Part shown: piece after piece, positions 34,446-45,889 of the stretch
Layout: each line of letters opens with the position of its first letter
How positions within the stretch are numbered: the first letter of the stretch is position 1
NCBI GenBank assembly: GCA_029204225.1
Contig: CM055110.1
Location: 44,122,949-44,186,948, forward strand
Length of the DNA stretch: 64,000 nt
Origin: Diphasiastrum complanatum
Lineage: Eukaryota; Streptophyta; Lycopodiopsida; Lycopodiales; Lycopodiaceae
Direction of reading: 5' to 3'
Position numbers and translations under genes: made by a program
The notes under the pieces: model-generated
Told to the model about the DNA's origin: nothing
Database searches by the model: none
The model's input: only the letters and a program-made list of their open reading frames with translations

Positions 34446-35769
34446 AATGAGAAAACCTTGAGGAACGGAGTGGTCAGCCATTATCATAAAACCATCACTG
34501 ACTTTGTCTATCAAACAGGACAATACTACAACGTTAATCAGTCCATTCTGTCTGGTTTGGGCATTGTAATAACAAGAACACATCTAATGAATGCCCACGA
34601 AGCCTGATAACAGGCAGAACCACCCTTGAAATTGTTCTGGAACAAGAAGAAAAAACCACAACAAGAACACGAGAAAGAAGCGAAAAACCAACAGATTCTG
34701 AAGTAGAGAATTTGTAAACAATGAGTGATGATCTCACCCAGTCTTTCTTTCAAGATAGAATGATCAAAATCAAACAATCAGTCATATACTGAATTGATTG
34801 ATTGCCCACTCAACCACTCATTTGATTAATTAATACTCGGATCGAGTTAGTTAGTGAAAATCTCTTTGGAATGGCCTGGCCAATTAGGATCAACATATTC
34901 TACTTCTACATTTGATTTGGAAGGGTACATCTCATTTGTGAATTCTAGTACGTGGATGGTTCCTATGGTCACAATTCTATCATAGTCATTGTTGGTATTC
35001 TCATAATGAGCTAGAAAGATATTCTCATTATCAAAGGTATGTTACATGGGTGTTCCACCTCGCTCTCTACAATTTGTCTTTTTAGGGTCCTTAATTGTTT
35101 GGCTCAAGTTACTTGAGTGCGATTCAAGGGTGGATAATTAAGATGGTTGTGAAATCAGATTGGTCGTCTCCCTTGAAATATGTGTTCGCCCTTTCTATCT
35201 ATGGTTTCTTTGTATGCAAGATGATGTTCCTCATTCAATTCCACTCATTTAGCTATGCAACTGACACTTGGATTTGCTCACAATTGTATGAGAAAAGTCT
35301 AGGTCCATTCTCATTCATATGACGCCTTGTAGAAGGCAATGGATGATGGGGGAATTCATTTTCTCATCAATGTACTCTTTTTGAAATCAATATAATGTTT
35401 TGCCACTACATCATTCTTGCAAAAATGTTGAATGCATATAGTTTTTAATTATGAATGCAAATGTATAGTCTATTGAATGCACATCTATTGAATGCAAATA
35501 TATCTATTGATGAATTCAATGCAATGTATAGTCTATTGAATGCACATCATTTGCATGCCAGAATGCACATCATTTGTAATGGAAAGCATAATGGAAAGTA
35601 ATGGACACCACAATATAATACATCAATAGATAACACATTAAGCTATCAACTAAATATCAAATGAACCAAAATAAATGTGAATTTACCTTTACTATTGTAT
35701 CTCCATTGTTTTGCAATCTTTTCTTTTCCTTTTGCATGCATTTGGTCTTTCATTCCTTTGCAATAAAAG
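34446..35769. other. no supported gene; TGAATGCA repeats
   Basis: No gene was seen. 35425-35580 repeats TTGAATGCACATC, GTATAGTCTATTGAATG and GCACATCATTTG several times. The region ends at the first LTR of the nested copia element. Confidence 0.4.
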
Positions 35770-36040
35770 TTAAAATTAAAGTAAAATCATTGTGCTACTG
35801 TACTGTGGGTCCTATCAGTGGATAAGAATCAATTGGCCTCACCATGAGGCAAGTCAACGGGACACGCGTCCCGCCAACGGCAACCTGGGTCATATATGGG
35901 TTGCCTGAGTGAACAACTATATGTACAGTGTAATTTCATTTTGAGAAATACAGTTGCTTTGTGAGCTTGCAGTGGAGAGTGTTTTCTGTCTGTGTTACTG
36001 TATAGCATGATCTATGTTCCTGTGCAAAGCACAATTCTGA
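35770..36040 (+). repeat. copia LTR 1
   Basis: 271 bp. About 22 differences from LTR 3 counted by eye. Confidence 0.9.
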
Positions 36041-36042
36041 GT

Positions 36043-36055
36043 TGGTATCAGAGCC
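36043..36055 (+). other. tRNA-iMet primer-binding site
   Basis: TGGTATCAGAGCC, an exact plant initiator-Met site, two bases after LTR 1. Confidence 0.95.
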
Positions 36056-37395
36056 ATACAGGGAGTGTACACAGTACAGCATCGACGTCGAAGACGAAGA
36101 GAGCTTCAGGAGAAGAGAAGTCTTTTGAGAGTTCGGGGTTTACGGTGGATTGAAGACGGAAAGAAAAGTCATTGTATAGACAGTTGTTAGGCATAAAGGG
36201 ATTTGCAGAGGAGCTGCAAAGAGCAGTGATAGTGGCCATAGCAATTGACAGGACAGGATTTGGTGAAAAACTGAAAAAATTGTGAATTTCTCAACTTCGG
36301 TGGGGTTTTGAGGCCTTCTCTGCAAAGTTGAACCGTGTGTGGTGAAATCCTTACCAAATCGTATGCCGTCAGTCCTATCAGATTGGTAGGACTAGGGCAA
36401 CCTCAGGGAGGTTGAATTTGTAAGAAAAAACTCAGAGTAAAGTTGAGAATTGCTTGGAAAAGAGCTGAAGAAGAGTTTCGTGGTAAAAATCAAAAAAATG
36501 TTGGAAAAACCAGCTGTTCTCAGTCGTTCCAAGGCCAAATACAGATCTGAAAAGTTTCTCCAAGGTGCAGAGATAGGGCACAGCCAGCTATAGATTCAGA
36601 TTGGATCAAAAACGCTCCAAAATCGCACAAGAACAAGCTGATTTGGCTTGAAAAGAAACAAGAAATCAGGAAAGAAAAGGAGAGGTCGTGGAGGTTGTGA
36701 GGACTGGTCGCGCGCTTCAAAACCAAAGAACATAGTGTTCCAAAGTGAGACGTGCCTGCAAGCGCGTGGATCAGCGCACAAAAGCGCCCAGGACCATTGG
36801 ATCTCCAGTCACATAGATCTGTGGTAAACATCGAGCATCCAAGAACAGTTGTGGGCCGTTGGATCCAAGGTAGCCATTGGATTGAGGTGAAAGGGGCCTT
36901 GAAAGGACTTGAAGGCCATTGAAGGAAGATTGGCCATTCAACTTTATTAAAAATTTTCAAACTAAAATTGGAGTTGGGCCACTTCACACGTGAAAGGTGA
37001 AGTTTCTTCAAGGTGAAGAAACAGTTCAAAAGTTCAAAAAGCCCTTATTTTTTAGTCCTTTAGCCTATTTTGACCAAACGAAAGGCTATAACCTCCAAAC
37101 GAAGGGCACCCGGACTGTACCTGCAAGTACGCTACCACAAAACAGAGTGATTGCAGCGGAGAAAGTGTTCAGAACGCACCAGAAGTGATTTCACAATTTC
37201 ACTGGGCACGAAGTTGGGAGTTGACGACTGAGTGCATTTTGGAAGGCGACGCTGATTTGGCTTTCAAATTGGTGGAAAAGCGGTGAGTGGCCTGGTAAGG
37301 AAAAAAGTGTGCGTCGTTATTTTCAACTTCTGACATCACTGTTGGCCTCAGCATACTATTTTTAGCCTACGGCTGAAGTTTCAAGCAGTTTTGCG

Positions 37396-39450
37396 ATGGC
37401 AAACATGGGAGAGTCCATTTTGAGTGAAAGTAGCAAATTGGACGGGATTGTCAATTATGCAGTGTGGAAATTCAAAATGAAAAACATACTGATGGAGAAA
37501 GACATGTGGAAAATCATCACTAGTGATGAGAGAAGGCCACCAAATGAAGCGGGTATCAAAGTGTTCGACAAAAAGATGAGGAAAGCTTTGACCTTCATTA
37601 ACTTGTCAGTGAAGGATCACATCATTACCCACATTTGTGATGTTGTTACACCCAGACAGGCATGGGATGTGCTAAAGGAGCAGTTCGAGACGTCAAATCC
37701 ATCAAGAATCATGTTTATAAAGTCAAAACTGAATAGTGCCCGAGTGGACCAAAGAGAGCACATTCAGACGTACATGACCAGAATCAAGACAATGAGGGAT
37801 GAACTACATTCTATTGGTGAGCACATACGTGATGTGGAGCTGGTGCACAATGCAATGTATGGCATTGCAAAACCCTATCAAATGTTTGTGAGCGGAATAG
37901 CATCAAGAGAAAGATTGCCAACCTTTGACGAGCTCACAGGAATCTTGATGCAAGAAGAACAACGGCGAGAAATGGTGAAGGCTAGACATCAAAATACTGA
38001 CGATCAGGCACTTGCGACACGCCAAAAACAAGGCAAGGGCAAGGGCAAGAAGAAGTCTAAGCAGCAATTTGCCAAGTCTCAGGAGGATGAGGGATCTTCC
38101 AGTAAGACCAAGAAGAAAGGCAAGTGCTTCCATTGTGGTAAAAAGGGCCATTGGAAGAGTGAATGTCGCAAATTCCTAGCGGAACAAGGCAAGGGGAAAA
38201 CAAAACAAGCAAGTAACCTTGTCGATGAGGGTGAGATTGAAGACTCTAGCATCTTCACATCTGCATTGTCATATAATCAAGATGATCAAGCGTGGTATAT
38301 TGACTCGGGAGCCACAAGACACATGACAGGTAACAAGAATTGGTTCAGCAACATGAAAGTGTTGGATAATGGAACGTCCGTTTCACAAGCAAATGGCGAG
38401 GTGTGCAAGATCAAGGGGATAGGCACCGTTTCAATCCCACTACCTGATGGCAAAAGCAGGATGATCAGGGAGGTACTTTACGTACCAGGTTTGAAGAAAA
38501 ATCTACTTTCTGTTGGAGTCATTATTGATCAAAAGCTGAAAGTAGAATTCACCCATGATCGTTGCTTTGTGAAGGATGTGAACCAAAAGTTCAAAGTTAT
38601 TGCGGATGGAGTAAGAGAGCCCAATACAAAATTGTACAGGTTGAATGCTACAGTCAAGGGGCAACATGGACTTGTATTGTCCATTCCATTTCAAACTGAG
38701 TTGTGGCATAAGAGGCTTGGTCACTTGAACTTGGGAAGCCTTAATTTGATGAGAAAATTGGAGATGGTAACAGGATTGCCTACCATAGAAGATCAATTGA
38801 AATCGATGTGTGAATCCTGTGTATATGGGAAGCAGCATCGAGAGAAGTTTAATAAAGGGGGTGTTGCAAGAGCAAAGAACATCCTGGATTTAATCCACAC
38901 AAACTTATGCAGGCCTATGAGGACCATGTCCTTAGGTAAAGCCTTCTATTTCATGACCTTTATTGATGATATGTCACGTAAGACGTGGATCTACTTCTTC
39001 AAGAAAAAATCAAATGCATTTGATAACTTCAAGAGCTTCAAAGCATTGGTTGAAAATCAGACAAGTAGGAAGATCAAAGTCCTAAGATCAGATAGTGAAG
39101 GTGAGTACAAGTCTAATGACTTCAATGATCTTTGTGATCAATGTGGGATTAAAAGACAATTTACGCAAGCTCATACTCCTGCTCTCAATGGTGTAGTTGA
39201 GCGCAATAATCGTACAATTGTGAAAAGTGCCAGATCTATGCTAGCTGAGACGAAACTACCAAAAGATTTTTGGTCAGAAGCATGTAGCACGGCAGTCTAT
39301 CTTCAAAATAGAAGTCTTACCATTGCCATACCAAAGATAACACCTGAGGAAGCATCCACGAAGAAGAAGCCAAAGGTGAACCACTTGCGAATCTTTGGAT
39401 GTAAGGCCTTTGTACACATTCCTAGGAAGAGAGACGTAAACTTGATGTAA
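37396..39450 (+). pseudogene. copia gag-protease-integrase frame
   Basis: 684 codons from ATG 37396. A Gag domain of the UBN2/DUF4219 kind (YAVWKFKMKNIL near residue 21) is followed by a zinc knuckle with C244, C247, H252 and C257. The aspartic protease has DSGA at 303-306. Integrase has its zinc-binding His438/His443 and Cys472/Cys475. Of the catalytic triad, the first Asp is replaced by Asn (HTNLCRP, about 503), while Asp566 and Glu602 remain. The frame ends early through an indel near 39433, and the remaining integrase and linker continue in another frame. The Asn change alone would disable integration. Confidence 0.9.
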
Positions 39451-39467
39451 AAGCTATCAAGTGCATA

Positions 39468-40051
39468 TTGCTAGGATATGACGATCATGTGAAGGGCTAT
39501 AGATGTTTTGATCTAGTGGAAAACAAAATCCATATAAGCCGTGATGTTATCTTTGATGAATCCAAGATGTATGAAGACGAGGATGCTGAGAAGATAGACA
39601 CATCCACTGGGAAAGATGGTATAGTGAGGATACCACCTGATGATGATCCATTCATTGACCTTCCGAGTGATGAACATGAGGATACATCTCAAGATACTAC
39701 TACTCAACCTCAAGAGACAGGTTGGAGAGGTAGGGACAAACCTTTTGGTTCAAGAAGGATTGAAGTTACAGGTGACAAACGCAAGGAGAAGGATGTACCG
39801 TGGGATACATTTTCACCAAGAAGCCGATCACCTGACAGGAAGCTCCCTAAGTGGTTTGAGAGATTGTTGGAGAGCCGCGACATAGATGACTTTCCAGGAT
39901 CATCTAGTCAGGGAGAGCTACAAAGATCAACAAGAGAGAAGACACTACCTGACAGGTATGAAGCAAATTATGCTCTCTTATCTAGCATTATTCAAAGCAA
40001 AGAACCTTCACTTATGGTGAAGCGAAGGATGATGACATTTGGGTCAAGGCC
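39468..40051 (+). pseudogene. copia integrase C-terminus and linker, shifted frame
   Basis: Continues the preceding frame after an indel. It shows CILLGYDDHVKGYRCFD-type sequence and ISRDVIFDES, then a charged linker to the reverse transcriptase. A second indel near 40008 returns to the reverse transcriptase frame. Confidence 0.85.
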
Positions 40052-41520
40052 ATGGGAGAGGAGATGGAGTCAATTGCTAAACATAGCACATGGGACTTAG
40101 TAGAACCACCAGTTGGCAAGAAATCCATTGGTTGCAAATGGGTATACAGGACTAAGTACCATGCGGATGGAAGTATAGCAAAGCACAAGGCAAGATTGGT
40201 GATCAAAGGGTACGCACAAAATAAAGGCATCGACTATGAGAAGACCTTTGCGTCGGTTTGTAAGTGGAATACTCTACGTCTACTTATTGCTTTAGCTTCA
40301 CATTTTGGTTGGCCTTTGCATCAGATGGATGTGAAATCTGTTTTTCTGAATAGTGAGTTAGAAGGAGAAGTGTTCATGGATCAACTTGAAGGCTTTGTAA
40401 CGAAGGGACAGGAAAATAAAGTATGTCGCTTGAAGAAAGCACTTTATGGTCTTAAACAAGCACCATGTGCGTGGTATAGCAGGATTGATGCCTACTTTCG
40501 TTCAAAGGGGATGGTGAGAACACATTCTGATCCAAATCTATATGTCTTATGCTTTGATGGTATGGTTGCTTTGATTGCTCTTTATGTTGATGACTTGATT
40601 ATTACGGGAAATAATCAAGAGATGATAGACATGATCAAGAAAGACCTCATGGAACAATTCGAGATGACAGATCTCAAGCTGATGCATTACTGCCTTGGAG
40701 TAGAAGTGTGGCAAAAAGGACATGAAGTGGTTTTAACATAGGTGAAGTATGTCAAAGAGCTGCTGCATAGGTTTAAGTTGCAGGATTGCAAACCATTAAA
40801 CACTCCTATTGAACCAGGTAAAAAGATTTCTAAGCTTGATGAGTCACAATCATTTGATGCTATGTTGTATAGACAATTAGTAGGGAGCTTGATTTAGCTT
40901 ACCACGACTAGACCAGATATATGTTATGTTGTTGGCATTGTAAGTCAGTTTATGGCAGCACCTACGGAAATGCATTGGAAGGCAGCTAAACGCATTTTGC
41001 ATTATGTGAAAGGCACTTCATAGTATGGCTTGATTTACAGGAAGCATGATGGTTTACCTGAGTTGTGTGGCTATGTGGATGCGGATTGGAGAGGTGACTA
41101 TGATGATCATAGATCCACCACAGGGTATGTATTCCAGGTTTGTGGTAGTTGCTTTTCATGGTCTAGTAAAAAGCAAAGTACAATTGCTCTATCCACCACG
41201 GAAGCAGAGTATAAGGCAATGTGTAGTGCAGCACAGGAAGCTATATGGTTGAGACAAATCTTGGAAAAAATTGGCATGAAGCAGAAAAATCCCACGACTT
41301 TACATAGCGACAGTCAGAGTGGCATTCAGCTAGCAAAGAATCCAGTGTTCCATGCGAGAACTAAACACATTGAGATTCAGTATCACTTCATACGTGAGAG
41401 GCTGCTGAGTCTTGAAATTCATGTTGTTCATTGTGGCACAGAAGAATAACTAGTTGATATTTTCACTAAGCCACTTACTGGAGAAAAGTTTGATAAGTTT
41501 AGATCAAAGCTTTCTGTACT
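40052..41520 (+). pseudogene. copia reverse transcriptase-RNase H with four stops
   Basis: Reverse transcriptase keeps GCKWVYRTKYHADGS, LHQMDVKSVFLN and the active site YVDDLIITGNN. RNase H shows CGYVDADWRGD, STTEAEYKAM and TKHIEIQYHFIRE. In-frame stops are at 40739-40741 (TAG), 40895-40897 (TAG), 41021-41023 (TAG) and 41447-41449 (TAA). By comparison with the second unit or the family, two are C-to-T changes in CAG and CAA codons, as expected from decay of methylated cytosines. It is not functional. Confidence 0.9.
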
Positions 41521-41578
41521 TAAAGTTTGTTGACTTTAAAGCTATGTATATGATTGTATAAAAAGTAGACTCTACTTT

Positions 41579-41589
41579 AAGGGAGAGAG
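41579..41589 (+). other. polypurine tract
   Basis: AAGGGAGAGAG immediately before LTR 2. Confidence 0.9.
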
Positions 41590-41860
41590 TTAGAATTAAA
41601 GTATAATCACCGTGTTACTGTATTGTGGGTCCTATCAGTGGATAAGGATCAGTTGGCCTCGCCACGAGGCAAGTCGACGGGACACGCGTCCCGCCAACGG
41701 CAACCTGGGTCATGCATGGGTTGCCTGAGTGAAGAACTATATGTATAGTGTAATTTCATTTTGAGAAATACAGTTGCTATGTGAGCTTGCTGTGGAGAGT
41801 ATTTTCTGTCTGTGTTACTATGTAGCATGATCTGTGTTCCTGTGCAAAAGCAAATTCTAA
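41590..41860 (+). repeat. copia LTR 2 (shared middle LTR)
   Basis: 271 bp. About 18 differences from LTR 3 counted by eye. Confidence 0.9.
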
Positions 41861-43289
41861 GTCATAGCACATGGAACTTAGTAGAACCACCAGTTGGCAA
41901 GAAACCCATTGGTTGCAAATGGGTATACAGGACTAAGTACCATGCAAATGGAAGTGTAGCAAAGCACAAGGCAAGATTGGTGATCAAAGGGTGTGCACAA
42001 AGTAAAGGCATCGACTATGAGGAGACCTTTGCGCCGGTTTGTAAGTGGAATACTCTACGTCTACTTGTTGCTTTAGCTTCACATTTTGGTTGGCCTTTGC
42101 ATCAGATGGATGTGAAATCTGCTTTTCTAAGAGAAGTGTTCATGACTCAAACTGAAGGCTTTGTAGCGAACCAGGAAAATAAAGTATGTCGCTTGAAGAA
42201 AGCACTTTATGGTCTTAAACAGGCACCACGTGCGTGGTATAGCAGGATTGATGCCTACTTTCATTCAAAGGGGATGGTGAGAACACATTCTGATCCAAAT
42301 CTATATGTCTTATGCTTTGATGATATGGTTGCTTTGATTGCTCTTTATGTTGATAACTTGATTATTACGGGAAATAATCAAGAGATGATAGACATGATCA
42401 AGAAAGACCTCATGGAACAATTCGATATGACAGATCTCATCCTGATGCATTATTGCCTTGGAGTAGAGGTGTGGCAAAAAGGACGGGATTGCAAACCAGT
42501 AAATACTCCTATTGAACCAGGTAAAAAGCTTTCTATGCTTGATGAGTCACAATCATTTGATGCTACGCTATATAGACAGTTAGTAGGGAGCTTGATCTAC
42601 CTTACCACGACTGGACCATATATATGCTATGTTGTTGGCATTGTAAGTCAGTTTATGGCAGCACGTACGGAAACGCATTGGAAGGCAGCTAAGCACATTC
42701 TGCGTTATGTGAAAGGCACTTCAGATTATGGCTTGATTTACAGGAAGCATGATGGTTTATCTAAGTTGTGTGGCTATGTGGATGCGGATTGGGGAGGTGA
42801 CTATGATGATCATAGATCCACCACAGGGTATGTATTCCAGGTTTGTGGTAGTTGCTTTTCATGGTCTAGTAAAAAGCAAAGTACAATTGCTCTATCCACC
42901 ACAGAAGCAGAGTATAAGGCAATGTGTAGTGCAGCACAGGAAGCTATATGGTTGAGACAAATCTTAGAAGTTGGCATGAAGTAGAAAAATCCCACGACAT
43001 TACATAGCAATAGTCAGAGTGGCATTCAACTAGCAAAGAATCTCGTGTTCCATGCGAGAACTAAACACATTGAGATTCAATATCACTTTATACATGAGAG
43101 GCTGCTGAATCGTGAAATTCATGTTGTTCATTGTAGCACAGAAGAACAACTAGCTGATATTTTCACTAAGCCACTTGTTGGAGAACCGTTTGATAAGTTT
43201 AGATCAAAGCTTTCTGTACTTAAGGTTTACTGACTTTAAAGCTATGTATATGATTGTATAAAAAGTAGACTCTACTTTAAGGGAGAGAG
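41861..43289 (+). pseudogene. second, 5'-deleted copia internal unit fused to LTR 2
   Basis: Only GT of the leader remains after LTR 2. The sequence then jumps to CATAGCACATGG inside the reverse transcriptase, so primer site, gag, protease and integrase are gone. The frame is open from within LTR 2 through the junction to a TAG at 42982-42984 (CAG in unit 1). The reverse transcriptase active site reads YVDN, so a catalytic Asp is lost. An internal deletion before DCKPVNTP and a smaller one after MDVKSAFL are seen. RNase H extends to 43231. A polypurine tract is at 43279-43289. Confidence 0.88.
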
Positions 43290-43560
43290 TTAGAATTAAA
43301 GTAGAATCACTGTGCTACTGTACTGTGGGTCCTATCAGTAGATAAGGATCAGTTGGCCTCGCCACGAGGCAAGTTGACGGGACACGCGTCCCGCCAATGG
43401 CAACCTAGGTCATGCATGGGTTGCCTGAGTGAACAACTATATGTACAGTGTAATTTCATTTTGAGAAATACAGTTGTTATGTGAGCTTGTAGTGGAGAGT
43501 GTTTTCTGTCTGTGTTACTGTGTAGCATGACCTGTGTTCCTGTGCAAAGCAAAATTCTAA
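43290..43560 (+). repeat. copia LTR 3
   Basis: 271 bp, ending AATTCTAA. Confidence 0.9.
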
Positions 43561-43774
43561 GCATCATCAATGGACTAAAAACACAAAACACTATCAGTAT
43601 TCATCAAAAAACTATCAATATTCTCACTCACATTCACCCCATCTCATCCTCACTCCCATCTTTTCTCTCCTTTTCTCTTTCTCACACAAAAGAAAAAAGA
43701 AGTCGACATCTAGTTTAGGAGTGAACCACATTTTGGTTCACGCGCCAAAAAAAAAATTTGGGTCAAAAAAATTT

Positions 43775-44273
43775 GTGTGGATTATCCACGCGTGGGTAAT
43801 CCACACAAAATTCAGAGAGTTGGGGCCGTGGATACCGCGTGGATATAAAAAAAATTTATCCACGGCCCCAACTCTCTGGATTTTTTGTGGATAAAAAAAA
43901 TTTGCGCGGACAAGCCACACGTGGATAATTTGCCATGCAGTATCCACGCACAATCCACACGAAATCCGAGCCTAATTTTTTTGCATCTTAGTATGGCGTG
44001 GATAATCCACACAAAAAGTACATTTCCTTGTCCGGGTGCGGTCATCGAAGGTTAACCGGCTGCCGGTTGTCAAAGTTGACATGGAATATCCACGCATGGA
44101 TAATCCATGCAATTTAAAATTAATAGTCTCCGGTGAATTATGGATAGCTATTGCGAAAATGATATTCGCGTGGAACATCCACCTGTAGATAATCCACGCA
44201 AGCGTATATCCACGGCTATATCCACGCAAAAAAAAATTTGGTCATGCAACCTCCTTTGTATTGTGCGTGGATA
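43775..44273. repeat. right cluster of GTGGAT-N-ATCCAC palindromes
   Basis: More than ten ATCCAC/GTGGAT motifs. Palindromic pairs include 43775-43792, 43789-43806, 43996-44012, 44093-44110 and 44167-44183. It is the same motif family as 17729-18117. It starts about 215 bp after LTR 3 and runs to 21 bp before the putative transposon end. Confidence 0.8.
43813..43878. repeat. 22-bp perfect hairpin
   Basis: Arms 43813-43834 (starting CAGAGAGTTGGGGCC) and 43857-43878 are exact reverse complements with a 22-base loop. The inner ends carry GTGGATA/TATCCAC, the cluster motif. Confidence 0.9.
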
Positions 44274-44682
44274 TTTGCTTCTTGTGTTCTTGTGCATCTT
44301 TGTGTTTGCCTACATAATTGATGCCATAGATTCTAATGACTTTGAAGTGAGAATCAAATAGAATCAATCGAGTCGTTCAACTCACCATCCTAATTCGATC
44401 CGATGCATGCACTGAGGAATCATCCAATGGTCCACCATTGCTTAGTCCCCATAGATTCCCAGCTTGGCATCATAGTTGTGTTATCAGAATCTGATACGAC
44501 AATAGAGGTAACTTCATAGCTCGAAACCTTTCTACATGACTCGATCCTATCAGTCGATACGATAATTGTTTCTTGTTTTGTAATAGCACTACATTTTTCT
44601 TTCTTAAGTCACTGATAGTTATTATTATCACTTAAACTAACTTTCACATGGATCCTAAAGCAAGGTTGGTCCCATTTTGGAC

Positions 44683-44790
44683 AAGCTCGATGGATCAAAT
44701 TATCACCTATGGAAATTTAAGATGAAAATAGTACTTATGGCTAAGAAATTGTTTGATGTTGTTGTTGGACCCTTTCCGTGCCTCCCTAAT
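44683..44790 (+). pseudogene. copia gag N-terminal scrap
   Basis: The frame reads KLDGSNYHLWKFKMKIVLMA, the conserved start of copia Gag (L-x-G-x-N-Y-x-x-W). It then gives KLFDVVVGPFP and decays. No other part of the element follows. Confidence 0.65.
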
Positions 44791-45132
44791 CGGTCAAATC
44801 TAGAGGGCAAAGAAGGGGATTTATGGATCTTTAGTTGAGTAATAACGAGCTTTGATCTAATGGAAAGAGAGTAAACATGGTGATAGGATTGGGGATCTAG
44901 GCTTGATAAGGTTGTCAATCTTAGCTTCGAATCAGATCGTAAAATAACCTAAATTTGTCTGGCGTTCATCTTTGATGCTTTTTCTCTTTTTGGTCTTTTC
45001 TTGGTTTGGTTTATTCACACTTATCTAGGCATCCTTGGCTCTAGATCTTCTCTTTAGAGGTTGATCTTCTCAAGGGAGGTGAACAGTGAAAGAAATCCTA
45101 CCTACAGATCTTAATTATCGCTCCATGATTTT

Positions 45133-45254
<122 letters not shown>

Positions 45255-45889
45255 CGAAGATAAAATGGACATAGTCTTATTAGGAAGAGTAGAAGATGAT
45301 CCTATACAAAGGAAATGGCTCTCTTTTGTAGATTTGAGAGGTGAGTCCCCTTCACTCTAATTGGATCGTGATCCTGAGGTTCCATTAGGATCATGATTTT
45401 GACCATCAATATCACTTTGTGTTTCTTGAGGACAAGTTGTGTTTCTCAACTTAGGAACTTTACAAAGGTAAGTTTAAAATACTTTATTTAATAAGTGTGC
45501 TCCATGGCACTTATTAGCCTAAGGCCCAATGTTGGACTCACACACGCAGGATGCCAACTGGTCGCCTGGTTCTAATACTTCTGACTCTCTACTCAATAAT
45601 GTAATGTTTGGGCTTATTGTAGAAGCCTTTTGCCATATCCTAGAATATACCATGTCATTCTCAGAATTGGACAACATGCTCCTACTACCAAATAGGTGCC
45701 TTTGACTGGTCCTTGGGATGATGAGGAGTCACTAGCGTTGTCAAAGTTTGTAGAGAGCATAATTGTATATATATTTTTTATTTTATTTTTTGTTGATGTG
45801 CTCCAAGAAAAGCGTAGATATGAGTTTGCTTACGTTAACTTGAGGCTTTATTCGATGATGATATGCAAGAACATGGACTTGCTAGATTT

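Larger units (their letters stand above)
35770..41860 (+). mobile_element. Ty1/copia retrotransposon, full-length copy
   Basis: LTR (35770-36040), primer site, a 1.35-kb leader, gag-pol from 37396, polypurine tract and second LTR (41590-41860) give 6091 bp in the standard copia order gag-protease-integrase-reverse transcriptase-RNase H. LTR ends are TTAGAATT...AATTCTAA, an 8-bp inverted repeat, not TG...CA. A partial second unit and third LTR are joined to the right end and share the middle LTR. No target duplication was found at the outer edges (AAAAG left, GCATC right). Coding is broken by two frameshifts and four stops. Confidence 0.9.
17709..44294. mobile_element. putative giant CACTA/CMC-like DNA transposon
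   Basis: The left end reads CACAACTAGAAAACTC and is preceded by CAT (17706-17708). The right end reads CTTCTTGTGTTCTTGTG and is followed by CAT (44295-44297). Both ends therefore begin CACAA when read inward, with a 3-bp direct duplication. The first TATCCACGC lies 20 bp inside the left end and 21 bp inside the right end, the latter inverted. Subterminal repeat clusters and 3-bp duplications are typical of CACTA elements, but the terminal match is short. Cargo includes histone-like, Ulp1-like and transposase-like sequences, and a copia element is nested near the right end. No canonical CACTA transposase block was recognised. Confidence 0.42.

Noticed and set aside
17729-44273. Repeat clusters as a CRISPR-like array
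   Set aside because: Repeats are short, inverted and irregularly spaced, with no uniform spacers and no cas genes.
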